Shown piece after piece: positions 33,814 to 45,256 of a stretch of DNA of 64,000 nt. The position numbers and the translations under genes were made by a program. Within the stretch, counting starts at the first letter, position 1; every line of letters begins with the position of its first letter. Origin of the DNA: Daedaleopsis sinensis (Eukaryota > Basidiomycota > Agaricomycetes > Polyporales > Polyporaceae). The stretch is taken from positions 248,001-312,000 of the forward strand of contig CM066301.1 of NCBI GenBank assembly GCA_033807695.1, written 5' to 3'. A model generated the notes under the pieces. It did no database searches, was not told the origin of the DNA, and saw only the letters and a program-made list of their open reading frames with translations.

Positions 33814-35458
33814 TTACACGTGTCCCGAGACGGGTAGCGGCTTGTACTCCTCCTCCAATATCTTCATCTCGTCCTCCGACAACGTCAGGCTGAGCGCGCC
33901 GAGCAAGTCCTCGAGGTTCTCCAGGCTAGTAGAGCCGACGATGGGCGCCGTGACCCCAGGTTTCGCCATGACCCAGGCGAGAGCGATCTGAGCCATGCTG
34001 ACGTTCTTCTGCTTCGCCAAATCCTCGACGCTACCAAAAATCATGTGAGTGCACAATGTCGTCCTCCCAGATGCAGAGAGATACGTACCGTGCTCGGACG
34101 GCGGGCACCACGTCGTTCTGGTAGCGCGCTAGCATTCTAGCAGAGCAGAGAGGGTGAGTGTGCCGAGCGGCGAAGGGAGCCTCGCTCACCTGTCCGACTT
34201 GCCCCGAGTAGTGTCTTGACCGACTGGGCGTGTGAGGAGTCCACGACCGAGAGGAGACCACGGAATCGAGCCGACGCCGAACAACTTCAGCGTCGGGAAC
34301 ATCTCTCGCTCCTCCTCGCGGTACACGAGGCTGTACTGATTCTGCATCGAGATGAACGGCGTGAGTTTGTTGTTGATCGCGTAATCTGAGGAGCGAGTGA
34401 GTTCGCGAACTCGAGGACAGTTGAACGAACGGCAACGGCAACGCACTTTGCATCTGGTGAACTGGAGAGAGCAGCGAATGTCAGCATTTAGACATTCTCT
34501 GAATCTGAGGGCAGACTAACATTGGTACGCGTAGCACGAGCTCATCCCAATGTACCGCACGTATCCTGCTTGAACCACATCGTGCAACGCTTGCATCTAC
34601 CGCATATGCTCGAGGTCAGGCTGTATGACCAGTGGGTCTATGGGAATCACAATCACATACCGTCTCTTCGATGGGGGTTGTGTAGTCGAAACGATGACCT
34701 GAGAGTCGAGACGTCAGCGATGCGGAAGACTGACATAGAGGAGCGAGGTTTACATTGAAGCACGTCGATGTAGACGAGCTGAAGACGCTTCAAGCTGGCC
34801 TTGACAGAGTCGAATATATGCTATTCAAGGGACATTAAATCAACACCCGCCTCACCGCCGCTATGCAAACATTATATACCTTGCGGTTCAGGCCATGTTG
34901 ATTGATGATCCCGCTCTCTTCAGGGGTCGAAACTTGGAAAGTACCATCCTTGCAGATCGGGAAATACACCTATATATTAAGTGGGTGAGGACGAACGTCG
35001 AGCACGGTCGCACATGGACCTGCGAAACGCACCTTCGTCATTATGACAAGTTCGTCGCGCGGCAGGTTCAGCTCCTTGATCGCGTTGCCGAGAATAGTCT
35101 CCGATGCTCCGTGGGAGTAGATGTTCGCAGTGTCGAAAGTGGTGATCCCATGGTCGTAGCTATCTTTGCACATGAGAACGGTCACGGACATAGGGATGCA
35201 GACGTGAGTGACGTACGCGAACTTAATGTGCTTGACCGCCTCCTCATGAGGGAGAACCCACTGCTGCCAACGAGGGTCGCCGTACGACATGCATCCTAAG
35301 ATGATCTTAGACACTTTAAGTCCGGAATTTCCCAGACGGACTGCGGACGAAATGATCAACATTCAATATTCAACGTTCAACGTTACTGTCGGAATGAGAA
35401 TGAGAATATTTGGCAGCCCAGGATACGCACCATAAGGCATCTTGGTCTTGCTCGCCAT
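33814..35458 (-). CDS. Aldo-keto reductase, copy 2 of 5
   Basis: The gene was traced fully by eye as 11 exons encoding about 346 residues, from MASKTKMPYG to LPVSGHV. The N-terminal barrel strand reads VRLGNSGLKVSKIILGCMSY. The tetrad is Asp61 and Tyr66 in TFDTANIYSHG, Lys94 in VIMTK and His148 in LQCHRFD. The substrate-loop region is VYFPICKDGTFQVSTPEE, and the cofactor region is MAQIALAWVMAKPGVTAPIV followed by GSTSLENLEDLLGAL. The intron that splits TAN from YS(H/N)G in the other four copies is absent here. The exon block MLARYQNDVVPAVRAR is well conserved. It belongs with copies 3 and 4 (YSHG group). It probably reduces aromatic or other reactive aldehydes using NADPH; the exact substrate cannot be read from the sequence. 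Confidence 0.93.
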
Positions 35459-35928
35459 AACGATAGTGCTCACTGCGGTCCGGGTGGGATGGGTTTGAAG
35501 AGTGGATCCATCGTAGACTGGCCCCTGAGCGAGCTTATATGTAGGATTAATGTTCACATGGGGTCACCGAAAACCTTATATACTTCCTGTTCAGTCCCCT
35601 TCAATAAGTAGCCCGACGTCCTGGAGACCTAAATATAAATAGCTAGAGCATTAGTGAGCATTCGCCTGCCGAAAAGCCGAGACCCTTCCCGCAGCAACTA
35701 GCTCGAGGAGTCGTGGTCGCAGGCTCGCAGCAGCTCAGACGCACCGGACGACCAGTCGAGCCGCGCATAAATCGGGAGTCGACTTCAGCGATACACACAA
35801 CGTGCAACTGGATCTCGCACACGAGAACTTTGACTTCAGTCTTCCGATCAAGTGGCATGGACACGATAGAGATATGCATTGACCTTACCCTGAGTCCGTA
35901 CTTTCGTACACTCAAGCTCTATGACCGC
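35459..35928. other. Intergenic between reductase copies 2 and 3
   Basis: No gene was seen apart from the TATA-like site of copy 2. Open frames here are shadows or too short to support. Confidence 0.55.
35534..35541 (-). promoter_or_regulatory. TATA-like box of reductase copy 2
   Basis: CATATAAG on the minus strand, about 76 bases upstream of the start codon. Confidence 0.4.
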
Positions 35929-37621
35929 CTAGGCATGCCCAAATATAGGCATCGGCCTGTACTCCTCTTCCAAAAACTTGATCTCGTCATCCGTCAGCTG
36001 CACCTCGAGCGCGTCGAGCAGCTCCTCCAGGTTGCCCAAGCTCGTGGTGCCGACGATGGGCGCAGTGACGCCCGGCTTGGTCAGTATCCACGCCAGCGCA
36101 ACCTGCGCCATGCTGATCCCCTTCTTCTCGGCGAGCTCCTCAACGCTACATGAGGCGGAGACGGAGTCGCGTGAGTCGACATTCCCGGCGGAGCACAAGA
36201 GAGCACGTACCGCTTTCGGATGGCGGGGACAACATCGTTCTGGATTCGCTGGCGGAGGATCAGACCCCTAGTGGCGGCTGATCAGCAGGGCGAGCGAGTG
36301 ACAAGGAGTGCGATGCTCACAGATCCGACTTGCTGCGGGTGGTGTCCTTGCCAACTGGACGGGCGAGGAGTCCGCGGCCGAGGGGCGACCACGGAATCGA
36401 GCCGACGCCGAACAGCTTGAGCGTCGGGAACATCTCGCGCTCCTCCTCGCGGTAGACAAGACTGTATTGGTTCTGCATCGAGATGAACGGCGTGAGCTTG
36501 TTGTTGATGGCATAGTCTGAGAGACCCGTCAGCAAATCGATGCCGTCGAAAGGAGACCGCGATGATATGCGTCTGCGGTCAAGCACGTACTTTGCATGTG
36601 ATGGACTGCAAGGGAAAGATGGAGTGAGAAGTCGGAGCGACACGAGAACGAGTGACGAGCTGACATTGGTATGCATAGCACGAGCTCATCCCGATATAGC
36701 GGACGTATCCCGCTTGGACGACATCATGCAACGCTTGCATCTGGGCGCTGAGGTCAGCGTTCGCGTTCTGGCAGGCCAGTACTCTGGACCCATAACGCAC
36801 AGTCTCCTCAATAGGGGTGTTGTAGTCGAAACGATGGCCTGCACGATCTGATATCAGCACGCAACATCTGAGCACCAACAGTACGACAGTCGAACTTACA
36901 TTGCAGCACATCAATGTAGTCCATCTGGAGCCGCTTCAAGCTAGCTTTGACAGAGTCGAAGATGTGCTAGAGATTGCGATGCTCAGCCACACCTGCGCCG
37001 ACGATGAGGACGAGGACGACCTGCATACCTTGCGATTGAGCCCGTGTTGATTGATGATGCCGATCTCCCCCGGGACCACATTGAAAGGGGTCGTGATATC
37101 ATTGGCGACGGGGAGGTATACCTTAGCTCGCTCGGTCAGTATAGTGCGCACCCCTCAGCGTAGCCGCAGCAGACCAACCTTTGTCAAGATGACAAGTTCC
37201 TCGCGTGGCAGGTTCAGCTCCTTGATCGCCTTGCCCAAGACGACTTCCGATTGGCCATGAGAGTATGCCTGAATGCCTCACAGTGAGTCCCTGGCCCGGC
37301 TGCTCGAACTCGTAAACGTACGTTCGCTGTGTCGAAGGTGGTGATTCCGTGCTCGAATCTGTCTTGCATATGAGACGTGTACAGGAAGAGAGGGGGCCAG
37401 TCGACTGCTCACGCAAACTTGATATGCTTGATCGCCTCCTCCTCCCCGAGCACCCACTCCTGCCAACGGGGGTCGCCATAGGACATGCAACCCAGGATGA
37501 TCTTCGAAACCTTCAGACCCGAGTTTCCCAGGCGGACTGCGTACATAGAGTCAATCGATCAGGCTTAGGCAACACTCTTTGCGAAGCACACACCATAAGT
37601 CATGATCTTCTTAGTCGACAT
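35929..37621 (-). CDS. Aldo-keto reductase, copy 3 of 5
   Basis: Read from MSTKKIMTYG at 37621 to MPIFGHA at 35929. It has the same exon plan as copy 2 plus an intron inside the TAN/YSHG motif. Tetrad blocks are present: TFDTAN, AYSHGQSE, LVILTK and HRFDYNTPIEET. The loop after Lys reads VYLPVANDITTPFNVVPGE and differs from copy 2 but closely matches copy 4. The C-terminal half has LFGVGSIPWSPLGRGLLARP, then MAQVALAWILTKPGVTAPIV and GTTSLGNLEELLDALEVQL. No stop or frame shift was seen. It is probably a recent duplicate sharing its ancestor with copy 4. The function is as for the family: NADPH-linked carbonyl reduction, or alcohol oxidation in reverse. Confidence 0.92.
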
Positions 37622-38260
37622 CGTGGCGGCGTGGGCAGATAGTAGTGGTGTGGTTCCAAGTGCGGGAGCTAGGACGCGGTCTTATATATGTACCGCCGTC
37701 CAGAGCGTCAAGCAGATGAGGTAAACACATATCTCTGGCCGAGTGGGTCCCCTCGACGACAACTAGTGGGGTCACCGGTCATTTGGTCACCAGCAATCCT
37801 CGAACGGCTGGTAGTAACCGGAGTCTGTAGCACCCACTCGACTGCCCTTCGGCGTCAACATGCCCTAAAATGGAAGTGGACCCGAATAGGTCTGCGCGGT
37901 GACCCAGTGACCCACGTCTAATCCCGAAGATGGTAGTAGTAGCTCACGCTGCCGCATATACTATCAGTCTGACACGTAAGTGCTGCCTGCGAGATCATAA
38001 CTACGTAGCAGCTTGCAAGCCACATGTTCAAGTGTCGTTATTATACTTATCCCCATGCGTAGGACTCGGATATTGCATAGGCGCTCACCATACTATCTCG
38101 TAATTCGTATTCTTACTCCGCACTCATTGCTCGAGCTCATACATGCATCAGTCGTACATGGCGCGATGGTACGAGCAAAAGACATACTGACCTCGCCTCC
38201 GCGTTCGTACAACTTATCATACCCTCGCCTGCCTACTTCATACAGCCAATTCCCGACCTC
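37622..38260. other. Intergenic between reductase copies 3 and 4
   Basis: No gene was seen beyond the copy 3 promoter. Two plus-strand frames of 77 and 83 codons have no domain. Confidence 0.55.
37681..37688 (-). promoter_or_regulatory. TATA box of reductase copy 3
   Basis: TATATAAG on the minus strand, about 60 bases upstream of the start codon, implying a short leader. Confidence 0.5.
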
Positions 38261-39917
38261 CTAGGTGTGCCCGGAGATAGGAAGCGGCTTGTACGGCTCC
38301 TCCAAAAGCTTGATCTCATCCTCAGTCAGCTGCACGTCGAGAGCCCCAAGCAGGTCTTCCAGGTTCGCCAAGCTCGTAGTGCCCACGATGGGCGCGGTGA
38401 CCCCCGGCTTGGTCAGTATCCACGCGAGCGCGACCTGCGCCATGCTGACGCCCTTCTTCGCAGCGACGTCCTCGACGCTAGACGGGGTGCGGCCGCTCAG
38501 GTCAGCACTCCAGATGCATGCTCGCGAGCGTACTAGTGGACGTACCGCGACCGAACCGCGGGGACCACATCGTTCTGGAAACGCGTTAGACCCCTAGTGG
38601 CGGCGAACCATCAGCAGTGTGAGAGCCTGCACGAGAACCGTAGCGCTCACAGGTCCGATTTGCCTCGCACCGTGTCTTTGCCCACTGGACGAGTGAGGAT
38701 CCCGCGACCGAGCGGGGACCACGGGATCGAGCCGACGCCGAACAGCTTGAGCGTCGGGAACATCTCGCGCTCTTCCTCGCGGTACACGAGACTGTAGTGG
38801 TTCTGCATCGATATGAACGGCGTGAGCCTGTTGTTGATCGCATAGTCTGCAAGCATGTCAGCACCGGGAGACCGCATGCACATATGCCTGCGGCTACGCA
38901 CTCTGCATCTGATGGACTGGAGAAGAACCGATGGTGTGAGGTACTAGCGGCGCGCGGGAAGGATGAACGAACTGACATTGGTATGCATGGCACGAGCTCA
39001 TGCCGATGTAGCGGACGTATCCGGCTTGGACGACATCGTGCAACGCTTGCATCTAACGACCCGAAGTCAGTTTCATCCTTGGGTAGCTCGTGCTCGTGAC
39101 ACACCGTCTCCTCGATAGGGGTGGTGTAATCGAAGCGATGGCCTAAACGTCTTGAGATTAGCGAGCGAGCTTAGAGGATCGTTCGTGATACTTGCATTGC
39201 AGGACGTCGATGTAATCCAGCTGTAGACGCTTCAAGCTCGCTTTGACGGAGTCGAATATATGCTATAGATCGTACCACGCTGAGCCGCGGTGAGCGTGGA
39301 GATGATCATGACGGCAACGTACCTTGCGATTCAACCCATATTGATTGATGATGCCAATATCCTCCGGGACTACATTGAAGGGTGTCGTCATATCGTTGGC
39401 GACGGGGAAGTATACCTGAGCTCCAGGTGGGTATGCGTGCATAATCGAAAAGCTAGTAGCGGACGTACCTTCGTCAATATGACGAGTTCTTCGCGAGGCA
39501 AGTTCAGCTCTTTGATCGCCTTGCCCAAGATGATCTCAGATGCGCCATGGGAGTAGGCCTGGGTGATAGATGAGTATCCACCCCATATCCGTGGATCGCG
39601 AGCATACATTCGCAGTATCAAAGGTGGTGATTCCATGGTCGTATCTGCTCCTGCATATGAGAGTATGACGGAGAATAGAGCTTGGGCATACGTACGCGAA
39701 CTTGATGTGCTTGATCGCCTCATCCTCCGGGAGCACCCATGCTTGCCAGCGAGGATCGCCGTAGGACATACATCCCAAGATGATCTTAGACACCTTGAGT
39801 CCAGAGTTGCCCAGACGGACTATATGGGGAGGTTGAGATCTTGAGAACCAAAAAGCCCGTCACAACGTGGGGGACGGCAAATTGCTCACCGTAGGTCATC
39901 TTTTGCTTGCTCGCCAT
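38261..39917 (-). CDS. Aldo-keto reductase, copy 4 of 5
   Basis: Read from MASKQKMTYG at 39917 to LPISGHT at 38261. The tetrad blocks are TFDTAN, AYSHGASEIILG (after an intron), LVILTK and HRFDYTTPIEET. The loop VYFPVANDMTTPFNVVPED groups it with copy 3. The barrel end has NYAINNRLTPFISMQNHYSL, LFGVGSIPWSPLGRGILTRP and a variable exon GLTRFQNDVVPAVRSR. VEDVAAKKGVSMAQVALAW and PGVTAPIVGTTSLANLEDLL follow. It appears intact with about 12 exons. The position 2.3 kb from copy 3 and 2.2 kb from copy 5, in the same orientation, supports tandem duplication by unequal crossing-over. Confidence 0.92.
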
Positions 39918-40438
39918 CTCGCTGCTTGGTGGTGGTCGAGAGCAAGCACGAGAACATCTCACGGGTCTTTATATATGTGCTAGCCTCACAGAACGATCAC
40001 ACGGACGGAAAATCCACTCACGTAAGGCAACAATGTCAACGACCCTAGATGAACCTTTCAACTCGTCGCATCCCACCGGCAAATCTTCATCGATGGGACC
40101 AGTATCTTCCGTGTACCAAGCCCTACGCAGAAGGGAATCCTAGGTGAGCAATATCATCTGCCCGTGATATGCAGGCAGCGCAGAGATTCGAGAGGGTGGA
40201 CTCGGGACAAGGGACGACAAGTTGTGAATTGACGCCCAACCCCTTTCAAATCCTCCGGCCCGGACAACCGTAGTTCGTATACTATGTGGTGACGCTGGAA
40301 GGTTGCATACAAAGTTGGAGAACCTTCGTCAAAGGCGGCCGAGTCGGTACACCCAGTACGTACTGTACCATCTCATGCACATAAGTAGCCCTGGCTACCT
40401 TGCATCACATCGACTACCAGGGGCTAGTACGTAGTCAC
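39918..40438. other. Intergenic between reductase copies 4 and 5
   Basis: No gene was seen. It contains the TATA box of copy 4 and the downstream flank of copy 5. Confidence 0.55.
39968..39975 (-). promoter_or_regulatory. TATA box of reductase copy 4
   Basis: TATATAAA on the minus strand, about 51 bases upstream of the start codon. Confidence 0.5.
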
Positions 40439-42177
40439 TCATAAGGCTCCGAAGACGGCCACAGGTTGGTACGGCTCTTCCAGATACTTGATGTCTTCCT
40501 CAGAGAGCTGGACGTTCAAGCCTCCTGTAGCACATGCAACAGTCAGTCCGGGTGCCTCGAGAGACGTTATGCTACCTCACCGAGTATATCTTCCAAGTTC
40601 GAGAGACTCGTCGTGCCGACGATGGGTGCGGTAACCCCGGGCTTCGCTATAATCCACGCGATGGCAATCTGCGCCATGCTCACGCCCTTCTTCTTTGCAA
40701 GCTCTTCCACTCTGTATAGAAACGTGAGGACAGACCTGCACAGGCCCATAGAAGCTACTCACCGAGAAACAATGGTTGCGGTGGACTCGTTTTTGTATCG
40801 CCCGATGACCCTAGCGAAACAGAGAGTATTCGGGATCAGCTCTGCGCGAAGGCCGCGAGCAGGAGCGGCCGAAACTACACGGACGTACCAGTCAGTGTTT
40901 CCTCTCTTCGACTCCGCGTCAAGGGGCCGGGTGAGCAGTCCACGGGCGAGCGGAGACCACGGGATAGAGCCGACGCCAAACAACTTCAACGTCGGGAACA
41001 TCTCCCGCTCCTCCTCGCGGTAGACAAGGCTGTAGTGGTTCTGCATCGAGATGAAGGGCGTCAGGCTGTGCGTGATCGCGTAGTCTACGAACGATGGTGA
41101 GTTATCGGCCGTGTTCCACTAAACGCGCATTGACTGACTTTGCATCTGATGGACTAGAACACCAGGGTGAGGATCCGGCGTACGAGAATGTGTAAGTCAT
41201 GGAGAGGACTTACACTGATACGCGTAACAGGAGCTCATTCCGATGTAACGAACGTAACCAGCCTTGACAACGTCGTGGAGAGCTTGCATCTACGTCAATC
41301 GAGACAGCGCCGTCAGAAGAGGAGGACCTCGATTTATGTGCGTGACTTACCGTCTCTTCAATGGGCGTGCTGTAGTCGAAGCGATGACCTACAAAGTCGT
41401 GAGTTCTGGATCTGAATCATCAACGCGCACATACGAGATACGCTTACACTGCAAGAGGTCGATGTAGTCCAACTGCAGGCGCTTCAAGCTCGCCTTCACA
41501 GAGTCGAATATGTGCTATCGCGCGGCCGTAAGGTTGTCGGAACAATCATTTAACTGCAGTAGCGCACCTTGCGGTTAAGACCGTGTTGGTTGATGATGCC
41601 GACGTCCTCCGGCTTCTTGCCTGATGTAATCAGGTTGGTCGCAGGGTCTGGTGGGACGGGGCTGAATAGCTACGAGCAGCAGTCAGCAATACGGACGCGT
41701 GTCTATGCCGCCGAGGGGTCCAACCTTAGTCATAATGACAAGCTCCTCTCGAGGAAGCTCGAGCTCCTTGATTGCCTTCCCGAGGATGACCTCGGAGACA
41801 CCGTTCGAGTAGACCTATGTATGGACCGGAGGGTTAACACCTGTACGTGACGCGCGCAGAAGATGCGAGCTGACGTTGGCAGTGTCAAAGGTCTGGATGC
41901 CATGCTCGTAGCTGCGAAATAACCATGAGCACACTATTTCGGGGGGATTAAGGCCGGTGCAAGACGTACGCGAACTTGATGTGTTTGATTCCCTCTTCTT
42001 CGCCGAGGACCCAGTCCTGCCAAGCCGGGCTGCCGTACTGCATGGTACCCAGAATGATTTTCGAAACCTTGAGCCCAGAGTTTCCCAGGCGAACTAGGGC
42101 ACAGCTCAATATAAGTCAGTGCGGAACCTCGCAGTTCAGACACATGGGTCCTCACCATAAGTCATCTTGGTCGACAT
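40439..42177 (-). CDS. Aldo-keto reductase, copy 5 of 5
   Basis: Read from MSTKMTYG at 42177 to PVAVFGAL at 40439. It is the most divergent copy: the first barrel block reads KIILGTMQYGSPAWQDWVLG instead of ILGCMSYG. The tetrad is intact in TFDTAN, VYSNGVSEVILG, LVIMTK and HRFDYSTPIEET. The loop LFSPVPPDPATNLITSGKK, the NYAITHSLTPFISMQ block and ARGLLTRPLDAESKRGN link it with copy 1. The C-terminal region MAQIAIAWIIAKPGVTAPIV is followed by an extra small intron before NVQLSEEDIKYLEEPYQP, also as in copy 1. It looks intact. Copies 1 and 5 flank copies 2-4, so they may be the older pair between which the inner copies expanded. Confidence 0.92.
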
Positions 42178-43183
42178 GGCTGCAGCGTGCTGTGAGGTCT
42201 TTGCTAGGGTTCAGGGAGAAAGTCGTGCGGAGTGGCCGCCTGAGAGACAGCGGTACTTATACGTGCCGCATTGCGAGCAGATTACCCGCGCTCGGCCCCA
42301 GGTACCCACACACGGTTCCGAGATCGGCTTCCGAGTCGCGTCATCGTCTTCCGTGACTAAAGCGTCGACTCGTCGAAGCTCTTCAGAATCAGGTGGTGCG
42401 CAAGCTATATGTTTCTCCTGAAAAGAGACTTGCTACTGCTGATCCTTATCGTGGCAGATAACGGCACGATGCACGGGGGCCTGCCTGAACCTCTACATGT
42501 AACATATCGTCACGGAGTGACAAGTAATGATAGTGCTAAACATATCAAGCGATTAGTTGGAAGGGAAGTAGAGCGGCGCAAGAACATACCATATGCTCAA
42601 TATTGACGACGTTCTGCGTAGACTTGAACATAGACCGCAAGAACAAGAAGACTATGAGACCAAAATTATCTGCATACTTGACCACTACTGTACTACTAAT
42701 CCGAGTCGTTCTCCGATCGGACAACCATAGTGGACAGATTCGATACCTCCCACTGGAAGGAGTGAGCTCGTACCTCGATGCATGTTTGAGAGCACGAAAA
42801 GACGACGACTTACTTAGAATGACTTTGAATCCTTTAGTGCGAGTGAGTCGAACCTGTGCCAGACTCTGAGTGAGCGTCGGAGGACACAATGTTAGCGCGC
42901 GCCGCGGAGGAGCAAGCGCCGAGCGGTTGCTTGCACATGTTTGTCTTGCAGCCCGAGCTTAGCGCCGCATTGGATTTTCCTCTTTTTGAACCTCGTCCTC
43001 CTCGTCCTACCACTTGCTCTCTAGAGTTCATGCTATTTACTTGTCATTCAGTATAAGGTGATGCGGCACCAAACAGACTGGCTTGTCGACAGCAATACCC
43101 TAAGCAAATTCGATGATATCACCTCTCTTCGAGCTTCCGACCATATCAAGTAGTATCTATCTCGGCCATCGTCCACATAGCTC
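42178..43183. other. Intergenic, no gene seen
   Basis: About 1 kb with only short open frames (longest about 114 codons on the minus strand at 42545-42889, no domain). The first 100 bases hold the copy 5 promoter. Confidence 0.5.
42256..42261 (-). promoter_or_regulatory. TATA-like box of reductase copy 5
   Basis: TATAAG on the minus strand, about 79 bases upstream of the start codon. Confidence 0.35.
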
Positions 43184-44664
43184 CTATCCGCGTAGCCGGC
43201 CCTCTACGACGCCTCGACGTCCAAAAGCACCGACGTCGACAGTCAAACACACGGACTTGTATATATATCCAACACCACCTTCGTTGCCCATGTTCACAAC
43301 CATAGCGGACCTGAGACGGTTATAGTGCGTGATCTCCGTGACCATGTGCACGTCCAACCTCGCATTCAATATGTCCTCACTCCAATGTTCTGGCAAAACC
43401 GGCTCGCCCCCGACGACGGTTCCGCTCGCAAGAGGGTGCGCGAGCATGAGCACACCGCCTAGGTAACGACAAATGACCTCGTCTGGGTCTTCTTCCTCCA
43501 TATCATAGTCATCCACCTCGACCGGACGATCTAGCAGGATTTTGGCGGTATTCTGCTTCTCGGTCTCATCCATGAAGTCGTACACCAGCCGCAGCTTGGG
43601 CACGAGGCCGTGCGCCTCGCATGCCGTGAAAAGTGCAACCGGAGCTTCACCAGGGGGTTTGGTTCTCCTCTGCTCCACGAGTTCGGCATCGGGTACTGGT
43701 GTCGCAGCCCGAATCCGATCGTGCCTCCCTGGGGAAGGATGGCATCGTCAGAGAGCATCGCCGCGAGCGCGCTCGACACAGCACCGGAATTGGCACCGAT
43801 GGGATGCAGGATGTGGAGACCCGGGGGCGGAGGGGCGGCAAGAGCCCGCCTGGTGGACTCGTCAGAGTCGAGGTACAGGTTGTAGGTGATCGTCACACGA
43901 TATCCCGTCTTGACAGGAACCACCTCGTGCTCGACGTCACTGAAGAAGGCGACGAAGGCGACCCGAGGCTCGGCGCTGTTCTCGGACAACACGGCGGCGG
44001 AGTCGAATGTCCACTCGCGCCCATCGTGCCGCAGGATGAGTTCGCCCCCGGTATGATGCGTGGGGAACACGAGCACGAGGGAGCCGAACATGTTGCTAGC
44101 ACGCGGGGTGTCGACATGCGACTTGAAAAATGCATTTTCCCCTACACTCAAACGTGTCAGCGATGCTATCCTCACCGCAATGCAATACAGATGGAGCGTA
44201 CCATAGACGTTCAGCTTGTACAGCTCTGCACGGATCTGCTTGGATTCCTCCGTCCCAGTGCAGAGGGTAGACCGGATCACATCGACCAGCCCGAGACGTT
44301 CGGCGTCGAATCCCAGCATGAACGCATCGACGTCCATCTTGCCGGCTTTGCGATAGGTAGGGTCCAGGATGGTCTCTTCGTTTCTACCGAACGGGGCAGG
44401 GTCGCACGCTCTCGCGAGAGCGTCGAGAGCGTCGGCTGAGGCATGTGCAAGGTCTATACGTCTGCAGATTCCTAACGATCAGCCCGAAGACGACCTCCTC
44501 TCGAGTCTGGCAAACACTTGCGTAGCGCTTTCTTGGTCTTTGCTGTAGTACAAGACACTGTCCCGGGGATGCAGTGGAAGAGTTCCGCTGCAGTAGGATA
44601 GGGTCTGGGTGAGAGTGAGTCGAAGTCGTTCGGCCGTCGAGATAGAAGTCGTGGGGGCAGCCAT
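43184..44664 (-). CDS. 2-oxoglutarate/Fe(II) oxygenase-like protein, apparent frame shift
   Basis: Read from MAAPTTSISTAERLRL at 44664. After one or two introns the sequence enters a catalytic jelly-roll of the prolyl-4-hydroxylase-like type. The metal site is HVDTPR (first His and Asp) and VEHEV (second His); the 2-oxoglutarate-binding Arg is in GYRVTITYNLYL, and GELILRHDG precedes it. A 60-base intron near 44143-44202 joins KLNVYG to ENAFFKSHVD. Between about 43630 and 43690 the frame must change: RHQYPMPN is in one frame and ALFTACEAHGLVPKLRLVYD in another, with no intron of credible length between. Either a one-base indel has damaged the gene or the sequence has an error here. The C-terminal part (LGGVLMLAHPLASG, then VVNMGNEGGVGYIYKSV) ends at 43184. 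It would hydroxylate an unknown substrate. Confidence 0.72.
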
Positions 44665-45256
44665 TGCAGTAGTGGCGAGTCAGCTACGTGAGCATCAGGC
44701 CCTTATGTAGGGCTTGCGATCACAATCAGTGGGAAAGCAAACAACACCAATGAGGTAGGACTTGCCTTGTGTAGTCTGCGTGTGATTTGTGTATGACGAG
44801 TCACTAATCGTGAGGACCGTCGCATGCTCATATTCTGCAGATTGACGTACTTCAGCCGTGGGCGCGACACGGCTATCCTTCGATACTGTATACGACGCAA
44901 CGTGTTCGAAATTGTCTGTGTGCGCACATGAGAACCTGACTCAAATTTGACATACTGGAGAGTGACTCACATCGTGTAAACTCCCATTCTAGTCGCTCAG
45001 TACCTCATGTCGAAACCGTGACTGTGTAAGTACACGTTGACGGTCAGAAGCTCGAAGCTCGAAGCCTAGAGCGGCAGGTGAAACCGCACGGTGTCACGTC
45101 ATCACGTGCTGTGACCGGACGCGTGGGTCACAGAACTGTAAAGAGTCAAGCGCCTGGGGATCGTCTTTTTGGGCTTCCCCCACGTTCTCACTCGTCCACG
45201 TAGGCGTCGACGTCTTCCCTCGTTACCCCTTTCTCTCAAAACAACCATCTACGAAA
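44665..45256. other. Divergent promoter region
   Basis: No gene was seen between the divergently transcribed oxygenase-like and esterase genes. Around 45090-45115 lies a cluster of TCACGTCA and CACGTG words, which resemble bZIP/bHLH binding sites. Near 45047-45066 an AGCTCGA direct repeat occurs. Confidence 0.4.

Noticed and set aside
33690..41850. Many plus-strand frames across the reductase cluster
   Set aside because: Each mirrors an exon of a minus-strand reductase gene that carries clear motifs.
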